Positions 18,303-28,754 of a stretch of DNA of 64,000 nucleotides are shown piece after piece (the first letter of the stretch is position 1; every line of letters starts with the position of its first letter). This stretch comes from Pseudomonadota bacterium (GTDB lineage Bacteria; Pseudomonadota; Gammaproteobacteria; Burkholderiales; Burkholderiaceae_C), in contig JAJZVU010000012.1 of assembly GCA_021845505.1 (NCBI GenBank), forward strand, positions 1 through 64,000. The letters are read 5' to 3'. The notes beneath the pieces are model-generated. The model did not search any database and was not told where the DNA came from. It saw only the letters and a list, made by a program, of their open reading frames with translations. The translations under genes and the position numbers were made by a program.

Positions 18303-19474
18303 AAAGCCTGACCATCCTGGGTAGCACCGGGTCGATCGGCCGCAGTACCCTGGACGTGGTGCGACTGCACCCCGAGCAGTTCGAGGTGCACGCGCTGACC
18401 GCGCGTCGCAGCGTCGACGTGCTGCTCGAGCAGTGCCTGCGCTTCAAGCCGCGCTACGCGGTGCTCGAGGACCACGAGGCGGCGCGACGCCTGGACGCCG
18501 AACTGCGACGGCACCGCAGCCCGACCGAGGTGCTGGCCGGGCCCGCCGCGTTGCTCGAGGTGGCGCAGGCGCCGCAGGTGCGGATGGTGATGGCGGCGAT
18601 CGTCGGCGCGGCCGGGCTCGAGCCCACGCTGGCGGCGGCGCGCGCGGGCAAGCGCGTGCTGCTGGCCAACAAGGAGTCGCTGGTGGTCGCCGGCGAACTG
18701 TTGCTGCAGGCGCTGCGCGAAGGCGGGGGCGAGCTGCTGCCCATCGACAGCGAGCACAGCGCGGTGCTGCAAAGCCTGCCCGAGCAGCGCGAGCGCTGGG
18801 CCAGCGACGTGCGTTCGATCACCCTGACGGCCTCGGGCGGGCCGTTCCGCCAGCGCGACCCGGCCGAGCTGCGCGACATCACCCCGGATCAGGCCTGCGC
18901 CCATCCGAACTGGAGCATGGGGCGAAAGATCTCGGTCGATTCGGCAACCATGATGAACAAGGCGCTGGAAGTCATCGAGGCGCACTACCTGTTCGGCATG
19001 CCCGCCGCGGCGATCGAGGTGTTGATCCATCCGCAAAGCATCGTGCATTCGATGGTCACCTACCACGACGGCTCGGTCGTGGCGCAGCTCGGGGTTCCCG
19101 ACATGCGCACGCCCATCGCCTATGGGCTGGCGTGGCCTCGACGCATCGCGTCGGGAAGCTCGTGGCTCGACCTGGCGCGCGTGGGCACGCTGCAATTCGA
19201 GGCCCCCGACGAGCGGCGCTTTCCCGCGCTGGGGCTGGCCTACGCGGCACTGGGAATGGCCGGCGGGGCCTGTGCCGTGCTCAACGCGGCCAACGAGGTC
19301 GCGGTGCAGGCCTTCCTCGAAGGCGCGCTGGCCTTCACCGACATCCATCGGGTCAACGCGCACACGCTGGAATCGCTGGGCGGCGAGCGGGCGCACGACC
19401 TGGGGGCGCTGCTCGAACTCGACTCCCGCGCGCGCAGCGCGGCCGCGGCGCGCGCCCGTGCGCTGGCGCGCTGA
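18299..19474 (+). CDS. dxr: 1-deoxy-D-xylulose 5-phosphate reductoisomerase
   Basis: A 391-residue enzyme of the MEP isoprenoid pathway. It has the NADPH-binding ILGSTGSIGRSTLDV (about 5-19), LLANKESLV, IDSEHSAVLQ, the flexible-loop TASGGPFR, the metal/substrate block HPNWSMGRKISVDSATM and the INHPQSIVHSM-like VLIHPQSIVHSM. It starts within the cdsA stop. Together with uppS two genes upstream it supplies undecaprenyl phosphate. Confidence 0.97.
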   Translation: MKSLTILGSTGSIGRSTLDVVRLHPEQFEVHALTARRSVDVLLEQCLRFKPRYAVLEDHEAARRLDAELRRHRSPTEVLAGPAALLEVAQAPQVRMVMAAIVGAAGLEPTLAAARAGKRVLLANKESLVVAGELLLQALREGGGELLPIDSEHSAVLQSLPEQRERWASDVRSITLTASGGPFRQRDPAELRDITPDQACAHPNWSMGRKISVDSATMMNKALEVIEAHYLFGMPAAAIEVLIHPQSIVHSMVTYHDGSVVAQLGVPDMRTPIAYGLAWPRRIASGSSWLDLARVGTLQFEAPDERRFPALGLAYAALGMAGGACAVLNAANEVAVQAFLEGALAFTDIHRVNAHTLESLGGERAHDLGALLELDSRARSAAAARARALAR

Positions 19475-19543
19475 GGGCGGCAGCATGGGCCGCCGCGGCT
19501 GCACTCGGGCGCGTCGCGACGCGAGCGCCGGGCAGGGGGGGCC

Positions 19544-20908
19544 ATGCTGACCCTGCTGGCCTTCGTGTTCGCGCTGGCGCTGCTGATCGCGGTGCACGAA
19601 GCCGGGCATTACCTCGCCGCCGTGGCGTGCAACGTGCGGGTCCTGCGCTTTTCCATCGGTTTCGGCAGGCCGCTGCTGCGCCTGCGGGTCGGCCGCGACG
19701 CCACCGAATGGGTGCTGGCGGCGATTCCCCTCGGGGGGTTCGTGCGCATGCTCGACGAACGCGAGGCCCCGGTGCCGCCGCAGCAACTGCACCGCGCCTT
19801 CAACCGCCAGGGGCCGTGGAAGCGCGCCGCGGTGGTGGCGGCGGGTCCGGCGGCCAACCTGCTGCTGGCCGCCGCGCTGTTCTCCGCGGTGCAGATGATC
19901 GGCGTGCGGCTACCCGTGCCGCTGCTCGGGGCGCCGCCGGCTGGCAGCGCGGCGGCGGCGGCCGGGGTGCTCGCCGGCCAGCGGGTGCTGGCCACCCGCA
20001 TCGGCCGCAGCACGCGCCCGGTGCAGTCGTGGTCGCAGTTGCAGCTGCGGCTGCAGCAGGCCGCGCTGGACGGCAGGCGGGTCGGGCTGCTGGTGGAGCA
20101 GGGCGGCCGGCAGCGCGAGCTGACGCTGGACTTCCGGGGCGACGCGCTGCGCGCATCGCGCGCCGACTTCCTGCGCTCCTTCGGCTTGCGGCTGCAGGGG
20201 GCGCCGGCGCGCATCCTGCGTGTGCTGGATGGCCAGCCGGCGGCGCGCGCCGGGCTGCAGGCAGGCGACCTGGTCGTGGCCGCGGGTGCCGGCCCGCAGG
20301 CCCTGCGCCCGGTCGATGCGCAGGGCCTGCTGCAGGCACTGGCGAGCGGCGACGGGCGACCGCTGGTGCTGCGGGTGCTGCGCGCCGGGCGCAGCGTGGA
20401 CCTGCTGGTGCGACCGCGCATGCAGCGCGGCCCCGGCGGGCGCGCGCATTGGCGAATCGGCGCGCTGCTGGACGGGAGCGTGCCGACGGTGCTGGTGCGC
20501 CGGCCGGCGCTGGCGGCGATGCGCGAAGGGGTGCGCAGCACCTGGCAGTTGAGCGTGCTGAGCGTGCGGACCCTCGGGCGCATGCTGGTCGGGCGCGCCT
20601 CGCTGGATGAACTCAGCGGACCGGTGACCATCGCCGACTACGCGGGGCGCAGCGCCGCGCTGGGCCTGACCGCCTACCTCAACTTCCTGGCCGTGGTCAG
20701 CCTCAGTCTGGGGGTGCTCAACCTGCTGCCGATACCGGTCTTGGACGGGGGGCATCTCCTGTATTATGCGTTTGAAATTCTGACCCGCAGGGCGGTTCCG
20801 CAGCGCTTGCAGCAGGTGCTGCAGCAGGGCGGACTGGTGCTGATCGCGCTGATGATCGCGATCGCTTTGTACAACGATATCGTCCGGGTATTCGGGTCAT
20901 TCCACTGA
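19544..20908 (+). CDS. rseP: Site-2 intramembrane metalloprotease RseP
   Basis: A 454-residue zinc protease of the inner membrane. The active site HEAGH lies at about 18-22 in the first transmembrane helix and the second metal site is NLLPIPVLDGGH near the C-terminus. Periplasmic PDZ domains occupy roughly 115-310 (ARILRVLDGQPAARAGLQAGD marks the second, split here for length as in the sequence). RseP cleaves the anti-sigma factor RseA and cleans signal peptides; its place before bamA and skp fits envelope-stress control of outer-membrane assembly. Confidence 0.95.
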   Translation: MLTLLAFVFALALLIAVHEAGHYLAAVACNVRVLRFSIGFGRPLLRLRVGRDATEWVLAAIPLGGFVRMLDEREAPVPPQQLHRAFNRQGPWKRAAVVAAGPAANLLLAAALFSAVQMIGVRLPVPLLGAPPAGSAAAAAGVLAGQRVLATRIGRSTRPVQSWSQLQLRLQQAALDGRRVGLLVEQGGRQRELTLDFRGDALRASRADFLRSFGLRLQGAPARILRVLDGQPAARAGLQAGDLVVAAGAGPQALRPVDAQGLLQALASGDGRPLVLRVLRAGRSVDLLVRPRMQRGPGGRAHWRIGALLDGSVPTVLVRRPALAAMREGVRSTWQLSVLSVRTLGRMLVGRASLDELSGPVTIADYAGRSAALGLTAYLNFLAVVSLSLGVLNLLPIPVLDGGHLLYYAFEILTRRAVPQRLQQVLQQGGLVLIALMIAIALYNDIVRVFGSFH

Positions 20909-20929
20909 GAAAACCAATCCGAGGTGAAT

Positions 20930-23215
20930 TTGAGGCTTCGTCACGCATTGCAGGGTACTGCCGTGGCCGTCATGGCCGTGGCCTGCGCCCAGGCCCACGC
21001 CGCCGACAACTTCGTCATCAAGGACATCCGGGTCGACGGCCTGCAGCGGACCCAGCCGGGAACGGTGTTCACCTACCTTCCTTTCCGCGTCGGCGATCAC
21101 TACACCCCGGAACTCGGCGCCGCGGCGATCCGCGCGCTGTTCGCCACCGGGCTGTTCAAGAATGTCAGCATCCGCACCGCGGGTGACGTGGTCACCGTGG
21201 TGGTCGAGGAGCGCCCGGTGATCGCCAATGTCGAGTTCATCGGCACCAAGGAGTTCTCCAAGAAGGCGCTGGTGGCCTCGCTGAAGGAACTCGGCCTCGG
21301 CGAGGCGCAACCGTACAACCAGGCCCTGCTCGATCGGGCCGAGCAGGCGCTCAAGCAGCAGTACCTGGCCAAGGGCTACTACGCGGCGCAGGTCAGCGCC
21401 ACGGTGACGCCGCTGCAGCGCAACCGGGTCGACGTGACCTTCAATGTCGACGAGGGAGGGGTCGCGAAGATCCGGTCGCTGCGAGTCGTCGGCAACCATG
21501 TGTTCAGCGAGGGCACGCTGCTCGACCTGTTCTCGCTGTCGACCCCGGGCTGGCTGACCTGGTACACCAAGGCCGACGAGTACTCGCGGGCGAAGCTGAA
21601 CGCCGACCTGGAGACCCTGCGCTCGTACTACGTCGATCGGGGCTACCTGGACTTCCGCATCGAGTCGACCCAGGTGGCGCTGTCGCCCGACAAGGAATCG
21701 ATCGCCATCACGGTCAACGTGCACGAAGGGCACAAGTTCGTCGTCACCGGCTACCGTCTCGAAGGCAACTACCTCGGGCTGGACGACCAGTTCCGCGCGC
21801 TGGTCGAACTCAAGCCGGGCGACACCTACAGCGCCAAGAAGCTCGACGAGAGCGTCAAGGCGATGGTCAACCGCTTCGGGGTGTTCGGCTACGCGTTCGC
21901 GCGGGTGCAACCGACGCCGCAGATCGACCGCAAGCGCCACCAGGTGTTCTTCACCATCGACGCCGACCCGGGTCGCCGCATCTACGTGCGCAGGATCCAC
22001 ATCGGGGGCAACACCCGCACCAGCGACACGGTGATACGGCGCGAGTTCCGGCAGTTCGAGGACGCCTGGTACGACGCCGACCGCATCAAGCTGTCGCGCG
22101 ACCGGGTCGACAGGCTGGGATTCTTCGAGAGCGTGCACATGAACCCGGTGGAGGTGCCGGGCACCAACGACGAAGTCGACCTCGACATGAGGGTGAAGGA
22201 AAAGCCCACCGGGATGCTCGGCCTGGGAATCGGCTTTTCCAGTGCCAACAGCCTGTCGTTCAATGCGTCGATCAGCCAGGAAAACATTTTCGGCAGCGGC
22301 AACAACGTCAGCCTTTCGCTCGACACCTCGAGCTACTACCGCACCGTCGCGCTGAGCAGCACCAACCCGTATTTCACCCGCGACGGCATCAGCCGCACCC
22401 TCAGCGTGTACTACCGCACGGTGCGGCCGTATACCTCGCAGGGCAACAACTACAAAATCGTCACCCCGGGTTTCAGCGTGCAGTTCGGCGTGCCCTTCAC
22501 CGAACTCGACCGGGTGTTCTTCGGCGTCGGCTTCGAACAGTACACCCTCGACCTGGCGCCTGGAGCCCCCGCGGCCTACATTTCGTACGTCAACGAATTC
22601 GGCAAGAGCTCGACCGGCGTTCCGCTGACCATCGGCTGGCAGCGCGACAGCCGCAACAGCGCGCTGGTTCCCACCGACGGTCGCTTCCAGTCGCTGAGCA
22701 TCGCGTACAGCCCCTTCGCGAGCCTGCGCTACATGCGGGCGACCTACCAGTACCAGCAGTTCTTCCCGGTCAGCCGGCGCACCGACCTGGCCTTCAACGG
22801 CATCGTCGGCTACGCGCGCGGCCTCAACGGCCACCCGCTGCCGATCTTCAAGAACCTGTACGCCGGGGGGATCGGCACGGTGCGCGGCTTCCAGCAGAGC
22901 TCGCTGGGCCCGCACGACGCGCAGAACAACGCGCTGGGCGGAGCCAAGCTGCTGGTCACCGACTTCGAGTACGACTTTCCGTTCCCGGGCACCGGCGCCG
23001 ACCGCAGCCTGCGCATGTCGGCCTTCCTCGACAGCGGCTACGTCTGGGGGGAGAACCAGCCGGTGCACCTGGCGGACATGCGCGCCTCGGTGGGTATCGG
23101 CGTGTCGTGGATTTCACCGATCGGACCGCTGAAATTCAGCATCGCCAAGCCGATCCGCACCCGCCCCGGCGACCAGACCCAGACTTTCCAGTTCACCGTC
23201 GGCACAGCGTTCTGA
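20930..23215 (+). CDS. bamA: Outer-membrane protein assembly factor BamA
   Basis: An Omp85 protein of about 761 residues: signal peptide (to about 25, AQAHA), five POTRA repeats (about 26-425) and a 16-strand beta barrel ending in the C-terminal FTVGTAF signature, with the lid-loop VRGF motif (GTVRGFQQSS). It inserts barrel proteins into the outer membrane. No ATG is available. GTG 20924 is possible, but the ribosome site GAGG at 20921-20924 overlaps it, while TTG 20930 is five bases beyond; I favour TTG. It is 21 bp after rseP and 8 bp before skp. Confidence 0.95.
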   Translation: MRLRHALQGTAVAVMAVACAQAHAADNFVIKDIRVDGLQRTQPGTVFTYLPFRVGDHYTPELGAAAIRALFATGLFKNVSIRTAGDVVTVVVEERPVIANVEFIGTKEFSKKALVASLKELGLGEAQPYNQALLDRAEQALKQQYLAKGYYAAQVSATVTPLQRNRVDVTFNVDEGGVAKIRSLRVVGNHVFSEGTLLDLFSLSTPGWLTWYTKADEYSRAKLNADLETLRSYYVDRGYLDFRIESTQVALSPDKESIAITVNVHEGHKFVVTGYRLEGNYLGLDDQFRALVELKPGDTYSAKKLDESVKAMVNRFGVFGYAFARVQPTPQIDRKRHQVFFTIDADPGRRIYVRRIHIGGNTRTSDTVIRREFRQFEDAWYDADRIKLSRDRVDRLGFFESVHMNPVEVPGTNDEVDLDMRVKEKPTGMLGLGIGFSSANSLSFNASISQENIFGSGNNVSLSLDTSSYYRTVALSSTNPYFTRDGISRTLSVYYRTVRPYTSQGNNYKIVTPGFSVQFGVPFTELDRVFFGVGFEQYTLDLAPGAPAAYISYVNEFGKSSTGVPLTIGWQRDSRNSALVPTDGRFQSLSIAYSPFASLRYMRATYQYQQFFPVSRRTDLAFNGIVGYARGLNGHPLPIFKNLYAGGIGTVRGFQQSSLGPHDAQNNALGGAKLLVTDFEYDFPFPGTGADRSLRMSAFLDSGYVWGENQPVHLADMRASVGIGVSWISPIGPLKFSIAKPIRTRPGDQTQTFQFTVGTAF

Positions 23216-23223
23216 GGCCCGCC

Positions 23224-23784
23224 TTGACCAAGCACCTGAAACTCGCACTGCGCCGCCCGATCCTGGCGGTGTGCCTGGCCGCCGGCATGTGCGGCGCGGC
23301 CGCGGTCCAGCCGGCGTTGGCGCAAGGGGCGTCGAGCGCCCCCAGCGGCAAGATCGGATTCGTCAACACCGAGCGCATCCTGAAGGATTCGCTGCCCGCC
23401 AAGGCGGCCCAGCAGAAGCTGGAGGCCGAGTTCCTGCCGCGCGACAAGGAGTTGCGCAGCATGGCCCAGAGCATCAAGGCGCTGAGCCAGAAGCTCGACA
23501 AGGACGGGCCGGTGATGAGCGATGGCGAGCGCGCGAAAGACCAGCAGCAACTCGCCGACCTGAACCGCCGCTTCCAGCGCAAGCAGCGGGAATTCGCCGA
23601 GGACCTGAACGCCCGCCGAAGCGCGGCGCTGGCCGCGGTGCTGGCGCAGGCCAACAAGGTGGTCAAGCAGGTGGCCCAGCAAGGCAACTACGACATCGTG
23701 TTCCAGGATGCGGTGTACGTGAATCCCCGCATCGACATCACCGACAAGGTCCTCAAGGCGCTCGACGCCCAGGCCGGGAAGTAG
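23224..23784 (+). CDS. skp: Periplasmic chaperone Skp (OmpH)
   Basis: A 186-residue Skp-family protein: signal peptide ending AQPALA-type near residue 33, then KIGFVNTERIL, a long charged coiled-coil (about 60-140) that forms the chaperone tentacles, and YDIVFQDAVYVNPRIDITD at the C-terminus. It carries unfolded outer-membrane proteins to the Bam complex. The only start that leaves a signal peptide is TTG 23224, 8 bases after the bamA stop. The stop abuts lpxD. Confidence 0.92.
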   Translation: MTKHLKLALRRPILAVCLAAGMCGAAAVQPALAQGASSAPSGKIGFVNTERILKDSLPAKAAQQKLEAEFLPRDKELRSMAQSIKALSQKLDKDGPVMSDGERAKDQQQLADLNRRFQRKQREFAEDLNARRSAALAAVLAQANKVVKQVAQQGNYDIVFQDAVYVNPRIDITDKVLKALDAQAGK

Positions 23785-24867
23785 ATGAGCCAGAGCGCGT
23801 CGGGCGCAGGCGAGGGCCTGCCGGTCGCTGAAATCGTCGCGCGCCTGGGCGGCCGGCTGCTGGGCGACGGCTCGACGCGCGTGGGCCGCTTCGCGCCGCT
23901 GGAACGCGCCGGGCCGGGCGACATCGCGTTCCTCAACCGCCCCGAACAGGCCGCTGCGCTGCAGCAATGCCGCGCTTCCTGCGTGATCGTTCCGCAGGCC
24001 GTCGATGCCGGCGAAGGCTTCGCTGCGGTCATCCGGGTCGACGACCCGTATCTGTACTATGCCCGGCTTTCGCAGTGGCTGCTGGAGCTGCAGTCGCCGC
24101 CGCAGCAGCACGGCCGCCACCCCGCGGCCTGGGTCGACGCCGCGGCGCAGGTCGACGCGCTGGCGTGGATCGACGCCTGCGCGGTGGTCGAGCGCGACGC
24201 GGTCATCGGTGCGCGCGCCTGGATCGGCGCCGGCTGCTTTGTCGGGCGCGGCGCGCGCATCGGCGCGGACACGCGGATGCTGCCGCACAGCGTGGTCATG
24301 CACGACTGCCGGGTCGGCGAGCGCTGTACGCTGCACCCGGGCGCGGTGGTCGGGGCCGACGGATTCGGCTACGCCCGCGACGCGCAGGGAGTCGGGGTGA
24401 AGATCGCCCAGACCGGCCGCGTGGTCATCGGCAACGACGTCGACATCGGTGCCAACACCACGGTCGATCGCGGGGCGCTGGACGACACGTCGATCGGCGA
24501 CGGGGTGAAGATCGACAACCTCGTGCAGGTGGCGCACAACGTGCGCATCGGCAACCACACGGCCCTTGCCGGCTGCGTGGGAATCGCCGGCAGCGCACGC
24601 ATCGGCTCGTATTGCTTCATCGGCGGCGGCGTCGGCATCGCGGGCCACCTGGAGATCGCCGACCACACGGTGATCGGCGGCATGTCGCTGGTGTCGCGCT
24701 CGGTTCGCCAGCCGGGGCACTACACCGGAGCCTTCCCGCTGGATCGCCACGAGAATTGGTCGGCCAACGCGGCCGCGCTGCGCCACCTGGCCGAATTGCG
24801 CGATCGCGTGCGCCAGCTCGAGAGCAGGCTGCAGGCCCGGCCGAACCCCGCACAAGACCCGACATGA
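23785..24867 (+). CDS. lpxD: UDP-3-O-(3-hydroxyacyl)glucosamine N-acyltransferase
   Basis: A 360-residue left-handed beta-helix acyltransferase, the third step of lipid A synthesis. It has an N-terminal uridine-binding domain (about 1-105), then hexapeptide repeats (about 110-330) including [12 protein letters not shown] and [17 protein letters not shown], where the catalytic His is about 251. A C-terminal helix ([13 protein letters not shown]) follows. It begins right after the skp stop and overlaps fabZ by ATGA. Confidence 0.96.
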   Translation: MSQSASGAGEGLPVAEIVARLGGRLLGDGSTRVGRFAPLERAGPGDIAFLNRPEQAAALQQCRASCVIVPQAVDAGEGFAAVIRVDDPYLYYARLSQWLLELQSPPQQHGRHPAAWVDAAAQVDALAWIDACAVVERDAVIGARAWIGAGCFVGRGARIGADTRMLPHSVVMHDCRVGERCTLHPGAVVGADGFGYARDAQGVGVKIAQTGRVVIGNDVDIGANTTVDRGALDDTSIGDGVKIDNLVQVAHNVRIGNHTALAGCVGIAGSARIGSYCFIGGGVGIAGHLEIADHTVIGGMSLVSRSVRQPGHYTGAFPLDRHENWSANAAALRHLAELRDRVRQLESRLQARPNPAQDPT

Positions 24868-25310
24868 CCGTGTTCGACATCCAACAGATCCAGAAGCTGC
24901 TTCCGCATCGCTATCCCTTCCTGCTCGTCGACCGCGTCGTCGAGTTCGTCAAGGGCGAGCGCATCCTGGCGTTCAAGAACGTGTCGTTCAACGAACCGTA
25001 CTTCACCGGGCATTTCCCGCAGAAGCCCATCATGCCGGGGGTGCTGATCCTGGAGGCGCTGGCGCAGGCCGCCGGCATCCTGGCCTTCGGAACCCTGGAC
25101 CTGCAGGCCGCCGAGGACTCGGTGTACTACCTGGTCGGGGTCGACGGCGCGCGGTTCAAGCGTCCGGTCGAGCCCGGCGACCAGTTGATGCTCGACGTGC
25201 GGCTGGCCCGCCACCTGCGCAACATCTACAAGTTCCAGGCCGTGGCGCGGGTGGGCGACGAGGTGGCCGCGGAAGCCGAGCTGATGTGCACCGAGCGGGT
25301 GATCGACTGA
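24864..25310 (+). CDS. fabZ: 3-hydroxyacyl-[ACP] dehydratase FabZ
   Basis: A 148-residue hot-dog-fold dehydratase of fatty acid synthesis. The active residues are His50 ([14 protein letters not shown]) and Glu64 (LILEALAQ); [14 protein letters not shown] is the N-terminal signature. It competes with LpxA for 3-hydroxyacyl-ACP, and its place inside the lpx run reflects that balance. ATGA overlap with lpxD. Confidence 0.97.
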   Translation: MTVFDIQQIQKLLPHRYPFLLVDRVVEFVKGERILAFKNVSFNEPYFTGHFPQKPIMPGVLILEALAQAAGILAFGTLDLQAAEDSVYYLVGVDGARFKRPVEPGDQLMLDVRLARHLRNIYKFQAVARVGDEVAAEAELMCTERVID

Positions 25311-25335
25311 GTCAGCGCCAGCCGGAGCCCCAGCA

Positions 25336-26130
25336 TTGGTCCGCATCCATCCCACCGCGCTGGTCGACAGCGCAGCCGAACTGGCCGACGAGGTCGACAT
25401 CGGCCCCTATTGCGTCGTCGGCCCGCAGGTGCGAATCGACTCGGGAACACGCCTGGTTTCGCATGTCAGCGTGCAGGGCCGCACGCGCATCGGGCGCGAC
25501 AACCTGATCCACTCGTTCTGCTCCATCGGCGCGATCCCGCAGGACAAGAAGTACGCGGGTGAGCCCACCGAGCTGCATATCGGAGCGCGCAACACCATCC
25601 GCGAATGCTGCACCTTCAACGTGGGCACTGCGCAGGATGTCGGGATCACGCGGGTCGGTGACGACAACTGGATCATGGCCTACGTGCACGTGGCGCACGA
25701 CTGCCAGGTGGGCAACCACGTGGTGTTCGCCAACAGCACCCAGCTCGCGGGACACGTCCACGTCGGCGACTGGACGGTGCTGGGCGGCTTCACCGGGGTG
25801 CACCAGTTCGTGCACATCGGCGCCCATGTGATGGCGGGCATCGCCGCGGTGCTGACCCAGGACGTGCCTCCGTTCGTGCTCCTCGGTGGCACGCCGGCGG
25901 TACCCCATGGCATCAATGCCGAGGGACTGCGGCGGCGCGGCTTCAGCGCCGAGCGCATCGCCGGGCTGCGGCGCGCGTATCGCCTGCTGTATCGGCAGGG
26001 ATTGAGCCTGGAGCAGGCGCGCGCCAGGCTGGCCGAGCAGCGCGTTGCGCAGCAGGGCGAGGCCGCGGCCGACCTCGGCCAGCTGCTCGACTTCCTGGCC
26101 GCCAGCAACCGCGGAATCGTGCGCCCCTGA
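25336..26130 (+). CDS. lpxA: UDP-N-acetylglucosamine acyltransferase
   Basis: A 264-residue left-handed beta-helix enzyme that starts lipid A synthesis. It has IHPTALVD at the N-terminus, hexapeptide repeats, the catalytic-His region [16 protein letters not shown] and [13 protein letters not shown], and the C-terminal helical domain with [11 protein letters not shown]. The start is TTG 25336, supported by GGAG eight bases upstream; no ATG or GTG fits the family N-terminus. Confidence 0.96.
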   Translation: MVRIHPTALVDSAAELADEVDIGPYCVVGPQVRIDSGTRLVSHVSVQGRTRIGRDNLIHSFCSIGAIPQDKKYAGEPTELHIGARNTIRECCTFNVGTAQDVGITRVGDDNWIMAYVHVAHDCQVGNHVVFANSTQLAGHVHVGDWTVLGGFTGVHQFVHIGAHVMAGIAAVLTQDVPPFVLLGGTPAVPHGINAEGLRRRGFSAERIAGLRRAYRLLYRQGLSLEQARARLAEQRVAQQGEAAADLGQLLDFLAASNRGIVRP

Positions 26131-26145
26131 GGGCGCCGGGACGCG

Positions 26146-27309
26146 ATGGAGCCGCCCGAGGTCGCGCTGGTCGCCGGGGAACCCTCCGGCGACCTGCTGG
26201 GCTCCCATGTGGTGGCCGAGTTGCTTCGACGCCTGCCGGGACTGGGCTGCGCCGGAATCGGCGGCCAGCGGCTGCGCGAAGCGGGGCTGCGCGCCTGGTG
26301 GAACAGCGAGCGCCTGGCGGTCAACGGCTTCGCCGCGGTGCTGCCGCGGCTGCCCGAATTGCTGTGGATCCGCTGGCGGCTGGGGCAAAGGCTGCTGGCC
26401 CGGCCGCCGCGGGTGTTCGTCGGCGTCGATGCCCCGGATTTCAACCTGGCGCTGGAGGCCCGGCTGCGGGTCGCCGGCATCCCCACCGTGCACATGGTCA
26501 GCCCTTCGATCTGGGCCTGGCGGCGCGAGCGCATCCAAGGCATCGAGCGCGCGGTCGACCACCTGCTGTGCGTGTTTCCCTTCGAGCCCCGGCTGTATGA
26601 GGGGACCCGCGTGCGGGCCAGCTACATCGGGCACCCGCTGGCCGAGGTCATCCCGCAGCATCCCGACGCCGCCGACGCGCGCCTGCGGCTGGGGCTGGGA
26701 GCGCCGGCCGGCGGCGTGCTCGCCGTGTTGCCGGGCAGCCGGGCGGGGGAGGTGCAGCACATCGCCGGCCCGTTTTTCGACGCCGCCGCGCGGCTGCAGC
26801 GCCAACGCGCGATGACCGTGGTGGTGGCCGCCGCCCACGCCGGACTGCTGCCGGCGCTGCGGCGAGCCGCCGCGCGCCATCCCGGACTGCAGCTGCACTG
26901 GGTGCTGGGCGACTCGCACGCGGTGCTGCAGGCCTGCGACCTGGCGCTGGTGGCCAGCGGCACGGCGACGCTGGAGTGCGCGCTGTTCAAGCGGCCGATG
27001 GTCATCGGCTACCGCTTGCCGTGGCTGTCGTGGCGGCTGATGAAGGATCGCGGCTACCTGCCGTGGGTGGGACTGCCGAACATCCTGGCCGGCGAGGGGC
27101 TGGTCGATGAACTGCTGCAGCAGGGCTGCACCGGCGAGGCCTTGGCGCGACACGCCGGGCAACTGCTGGACGATGCGCCGCGGCGCGACCGCTTGCGGCA
27201 GCGCTTTTCCGAGATGCACGCGTCGCTGCTGCGGCCGACCGCGGCGCTTGCGGCGCAGGCCATCGCCGAGGCAGGCGGCCTGCGCACGCCGGCGGGGGGG
27301 GCGCGGTGA
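26146..27309 (+). CDS. lpxB: Lipid-A-disaccharide synthase
   Basis: A 387-residue GT19 glycosyltransferase joining UDP-diacylglucosamine and lipid X. Motifs are [48 protein letters not shown] and, in the C-terminal half, LPGSRAGEV and [13 protein letters not shown]. It lies 15 bp after lpxA and overlaps rnhB (GTGA). Confidence 0.96.
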   Translation: MEPPEVALVAGEPSGDLLGSHVVAELLRRLPGLGCAGIGGQRLREAGLRAWWNSERLAVNGFAAVLPRLPELLWIRWRLGQRLLARPPRVFVGVDAPDFNLALEARLRVAGIPTVHMVSPSIWAWRRERIQGIERAVDHLLCVFPFEPRLYEGTRVRASYIGHPLAEVIPQHPDAADARLRLGLGAPAGGVLAVLPGSRAGEVQHIAGPFFDAAARLQRQRAMTVVVAAAHAGLLPALRRAAARHPGLQLHWVLGDSHAVLQACDLALVASGTATLECALFKRPMVIGYRLPWLSWRLMKDRGYLPWVGLPNILAGEGLVDELLQQGCTGEALARHAGQLLDDAPRRDRLRQRFSEMHASLLRPTAALAAQAIAEAGGLRTPAGGAR

Positions 27310-27908
27310 GCCAGCCGCTGATCGCGGGTTGCGACGAGGTCGGGCGGGGGACCTGGGCCGGTCCGGTGGTCAGCTGCGCGCTGATCCTCGACCCGGCGCG
27401 CGTGCCGGCCGGAGTCGCCGACTCCAAGACCCTGTCGCCGCGGCGGCGCGCGGCGCTCGACCAGGCGATCCGCGCCTGCTGCCTGGATTGCTCGATCGGG
27501 CTGGCCAGCGCGGCGGAAATCGATTCGATCAACATCCTGCAGGCCACGCTGCTGTCGATGCGCCGGGCGGTGGCGGGGTTGCGGCTGCGGCCGGAGCTGG
27601 TGCTGGTCGATGGCAACCGGGCGCCCGCGCTGGACGTGCCGGTGCGCACGGTGGTCGGCGGCGACGCCAGCGAGCCGGTGATCGGCGCCGCGTCGATCGT
27701 CGCCAAGGTGTGGCGCGACGCCCACATGGCCGAGCTGGCGCGCCGCCATCCCGGCTACGGCCTGGAGCGCCACTTCGGCTACGGCACCGCGCAGCACCTG
27801 CAGGCGCTCGAGCGCCTGGGGCCCTGCGCCGAGCACCGCCGCAGCTTCGCGCCGGTGCGCAGGCTGCTGGCGGCAGGCGGCGCGGGAGCCTCGGAGGCGC
27901 TCGCATGA
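27306..27908 (+). CDS. rnhB: Ribonuclease HII
   Basis: A 200-residue RNase HII, which nicks RNA in RNA/DNA hybrids and at single ribonucleotides. The carboxylates begin with Asp10-Glu11 in AGCDEVGRG; further motifs are [19 protein letters not shown] and [15 protein letters not shown] start overlapping the lpxB stop; the stop overlaps the next gene (ATGA), so lpxB, rnhB and the methyltransferase are translationally linked. Confidence 0.96.
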   Translation: MSQPLIAGCDEVGRGTWAGPVVSCALILDPARVPAGVADSKTLSPRRRAALDQAIRACCLDCSIGLASAAEIDSINILQATLLSMRRAVAGLRLRPELVLVDGNRAPALDVPVRTVVGGDASEPVIGAASIVAKVWRDAHMAELARRHPGYGLERHFGYGTAQHLQALERLGPCAEHRRSFAPVRRLLAAGGAGASEALA

Positions 27909-28693
27909 AACGCATCCACTCGGCCGACAACCCGCTGTTCCGCCGATTGCTGGCGCTGGCGCAGCAGCCGGCCGCGGTGCGCCGGCTGGGCCAGGCCTGG
28001 CTGGAAGGCCCGCACCTGGGCCAGGCCGCGCTCGATTCCGGGTTGCAGGTGGTGGCGCTGGTGTGCGCCGAGGACGCGCTGCACGACCCGCAGGTCGCCG
28101 CGCTGGCCGGGCGCGTGCCGGACTCGCGCCAGGTGCTGCTCGGCGCTGCGCTGTTCCGCAGGCTGTCGGCGGTCGCCCATGGCCCCGCGGTCGGCCTGCT
28201 GGTCGCGCGGCCGGCCGCGCCGCCGCGGCGCCCGGGGGTGGCCGTGGTGCTCGACCGCCTGCAGGATGCCGGCAATGTCGGAACCGTGCTGCGCACCGCC
28301 GCGGCCGCCGGGGCCACGATGGCCTACTGCCTGCGCGGCTGTGCCGGCGCCTGGACCCCGAAGGTGCTGAGGGCCGGCATGGGGGCGCACTTCGCCATCG
28401 CGGTGGTCGAGGACGTGAGCTGGGAGGACATCCGCGCCGGGCTGCCCCGGCCGCTGTATGCCACCGCGTCGCAGGGCGCGCGAGCGTTGTACGGCCTGGA
28501 CCTGCGCCACGCGGTGACCTGGGTGTTCGGCAACGAGGGCGGCGGGGTCGACGAGGCGATCGCAGGCGACTGCGACGCGCTGGTGGCGATCCCCCAGCGC
28601 GGCCCGGTGGAGTCGCTGAACGTCGCGGCCGCCGCTGCGGTGTGCCTGTACGAGGGGTTGCGCCAGCAACTGGCGGCCGCGGCCGGCGGCTGA
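27905..28693 (+). CDS. TrmH/SpoU-family RNA 2'-O-methyltransferase
   Basis: A 262-residue SPOUT methyltransferase with an N-terminal substrate-binding part (about 1-105) and the SpoU motifs [26 protein letters not shown] and [22 protein letters not shown]. Its target RNA cannot be told from sequence; similar genes next to rnhB in Burkholderiales are annotated only as RNA methyltransferase. The end of the gene lies in a 21-bp tandem repeat, and each repeat copy carries the same stop. Confidence 0.9.
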   Translation: MKRIHSADNPLFRRLLALAQQPAAVRRLGQAWLEGPHLGQAALDSGLQVVALVCAEDALHDPQVAALAGRVPDSRQVLLGAALFRRLSAVAHGPAVGLLVARPAAPPRRPGVAVVLDRLQDAGNVGTVLRTAAAAGATMAYCLRGCAGAWTPKVLRAGMGAHFAIAVVEDVSWEDIRAGLPRPLYATASQGARALYGLDLRHAVTWVFGNEGGGVDEAIAGDCDALVAIPQRGPVESLNVAAAAAVCLYEGLRQQLAAAAGG

Positions 28694-28754
28694 GCCGGCT
28701 ACGCCGGCGGCTGAGCCGGCTACGCCGGCGGCTGAGCCGGCTACGCCGGCGGCT
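28685..28754. repeat. 21-bp tandem repeat (3.3 copies) across two convergent gene ends
   Basis: The unit, starting GGCGGCTGAGCCGGCTACGC, repeats with a 21-bp period at 28685, 28706, 28727 and (partly) 28748 without mismatch. Each unit contains a TGA in frame with the plus-strand methyltransferase and a CTA (TAG on the minus strand) in frame with the DegV-like gene. So the tail codons of both convergent genes have been copied as a block. No T-run follows, so it is not an obvious terminator. Confidence 0.9.

Noticed and set aside
28685-28754. CRISPR-like or attachment site repeat
   Set aside because: Units are directly abutting with no spacer and no integrase gene is nearby.
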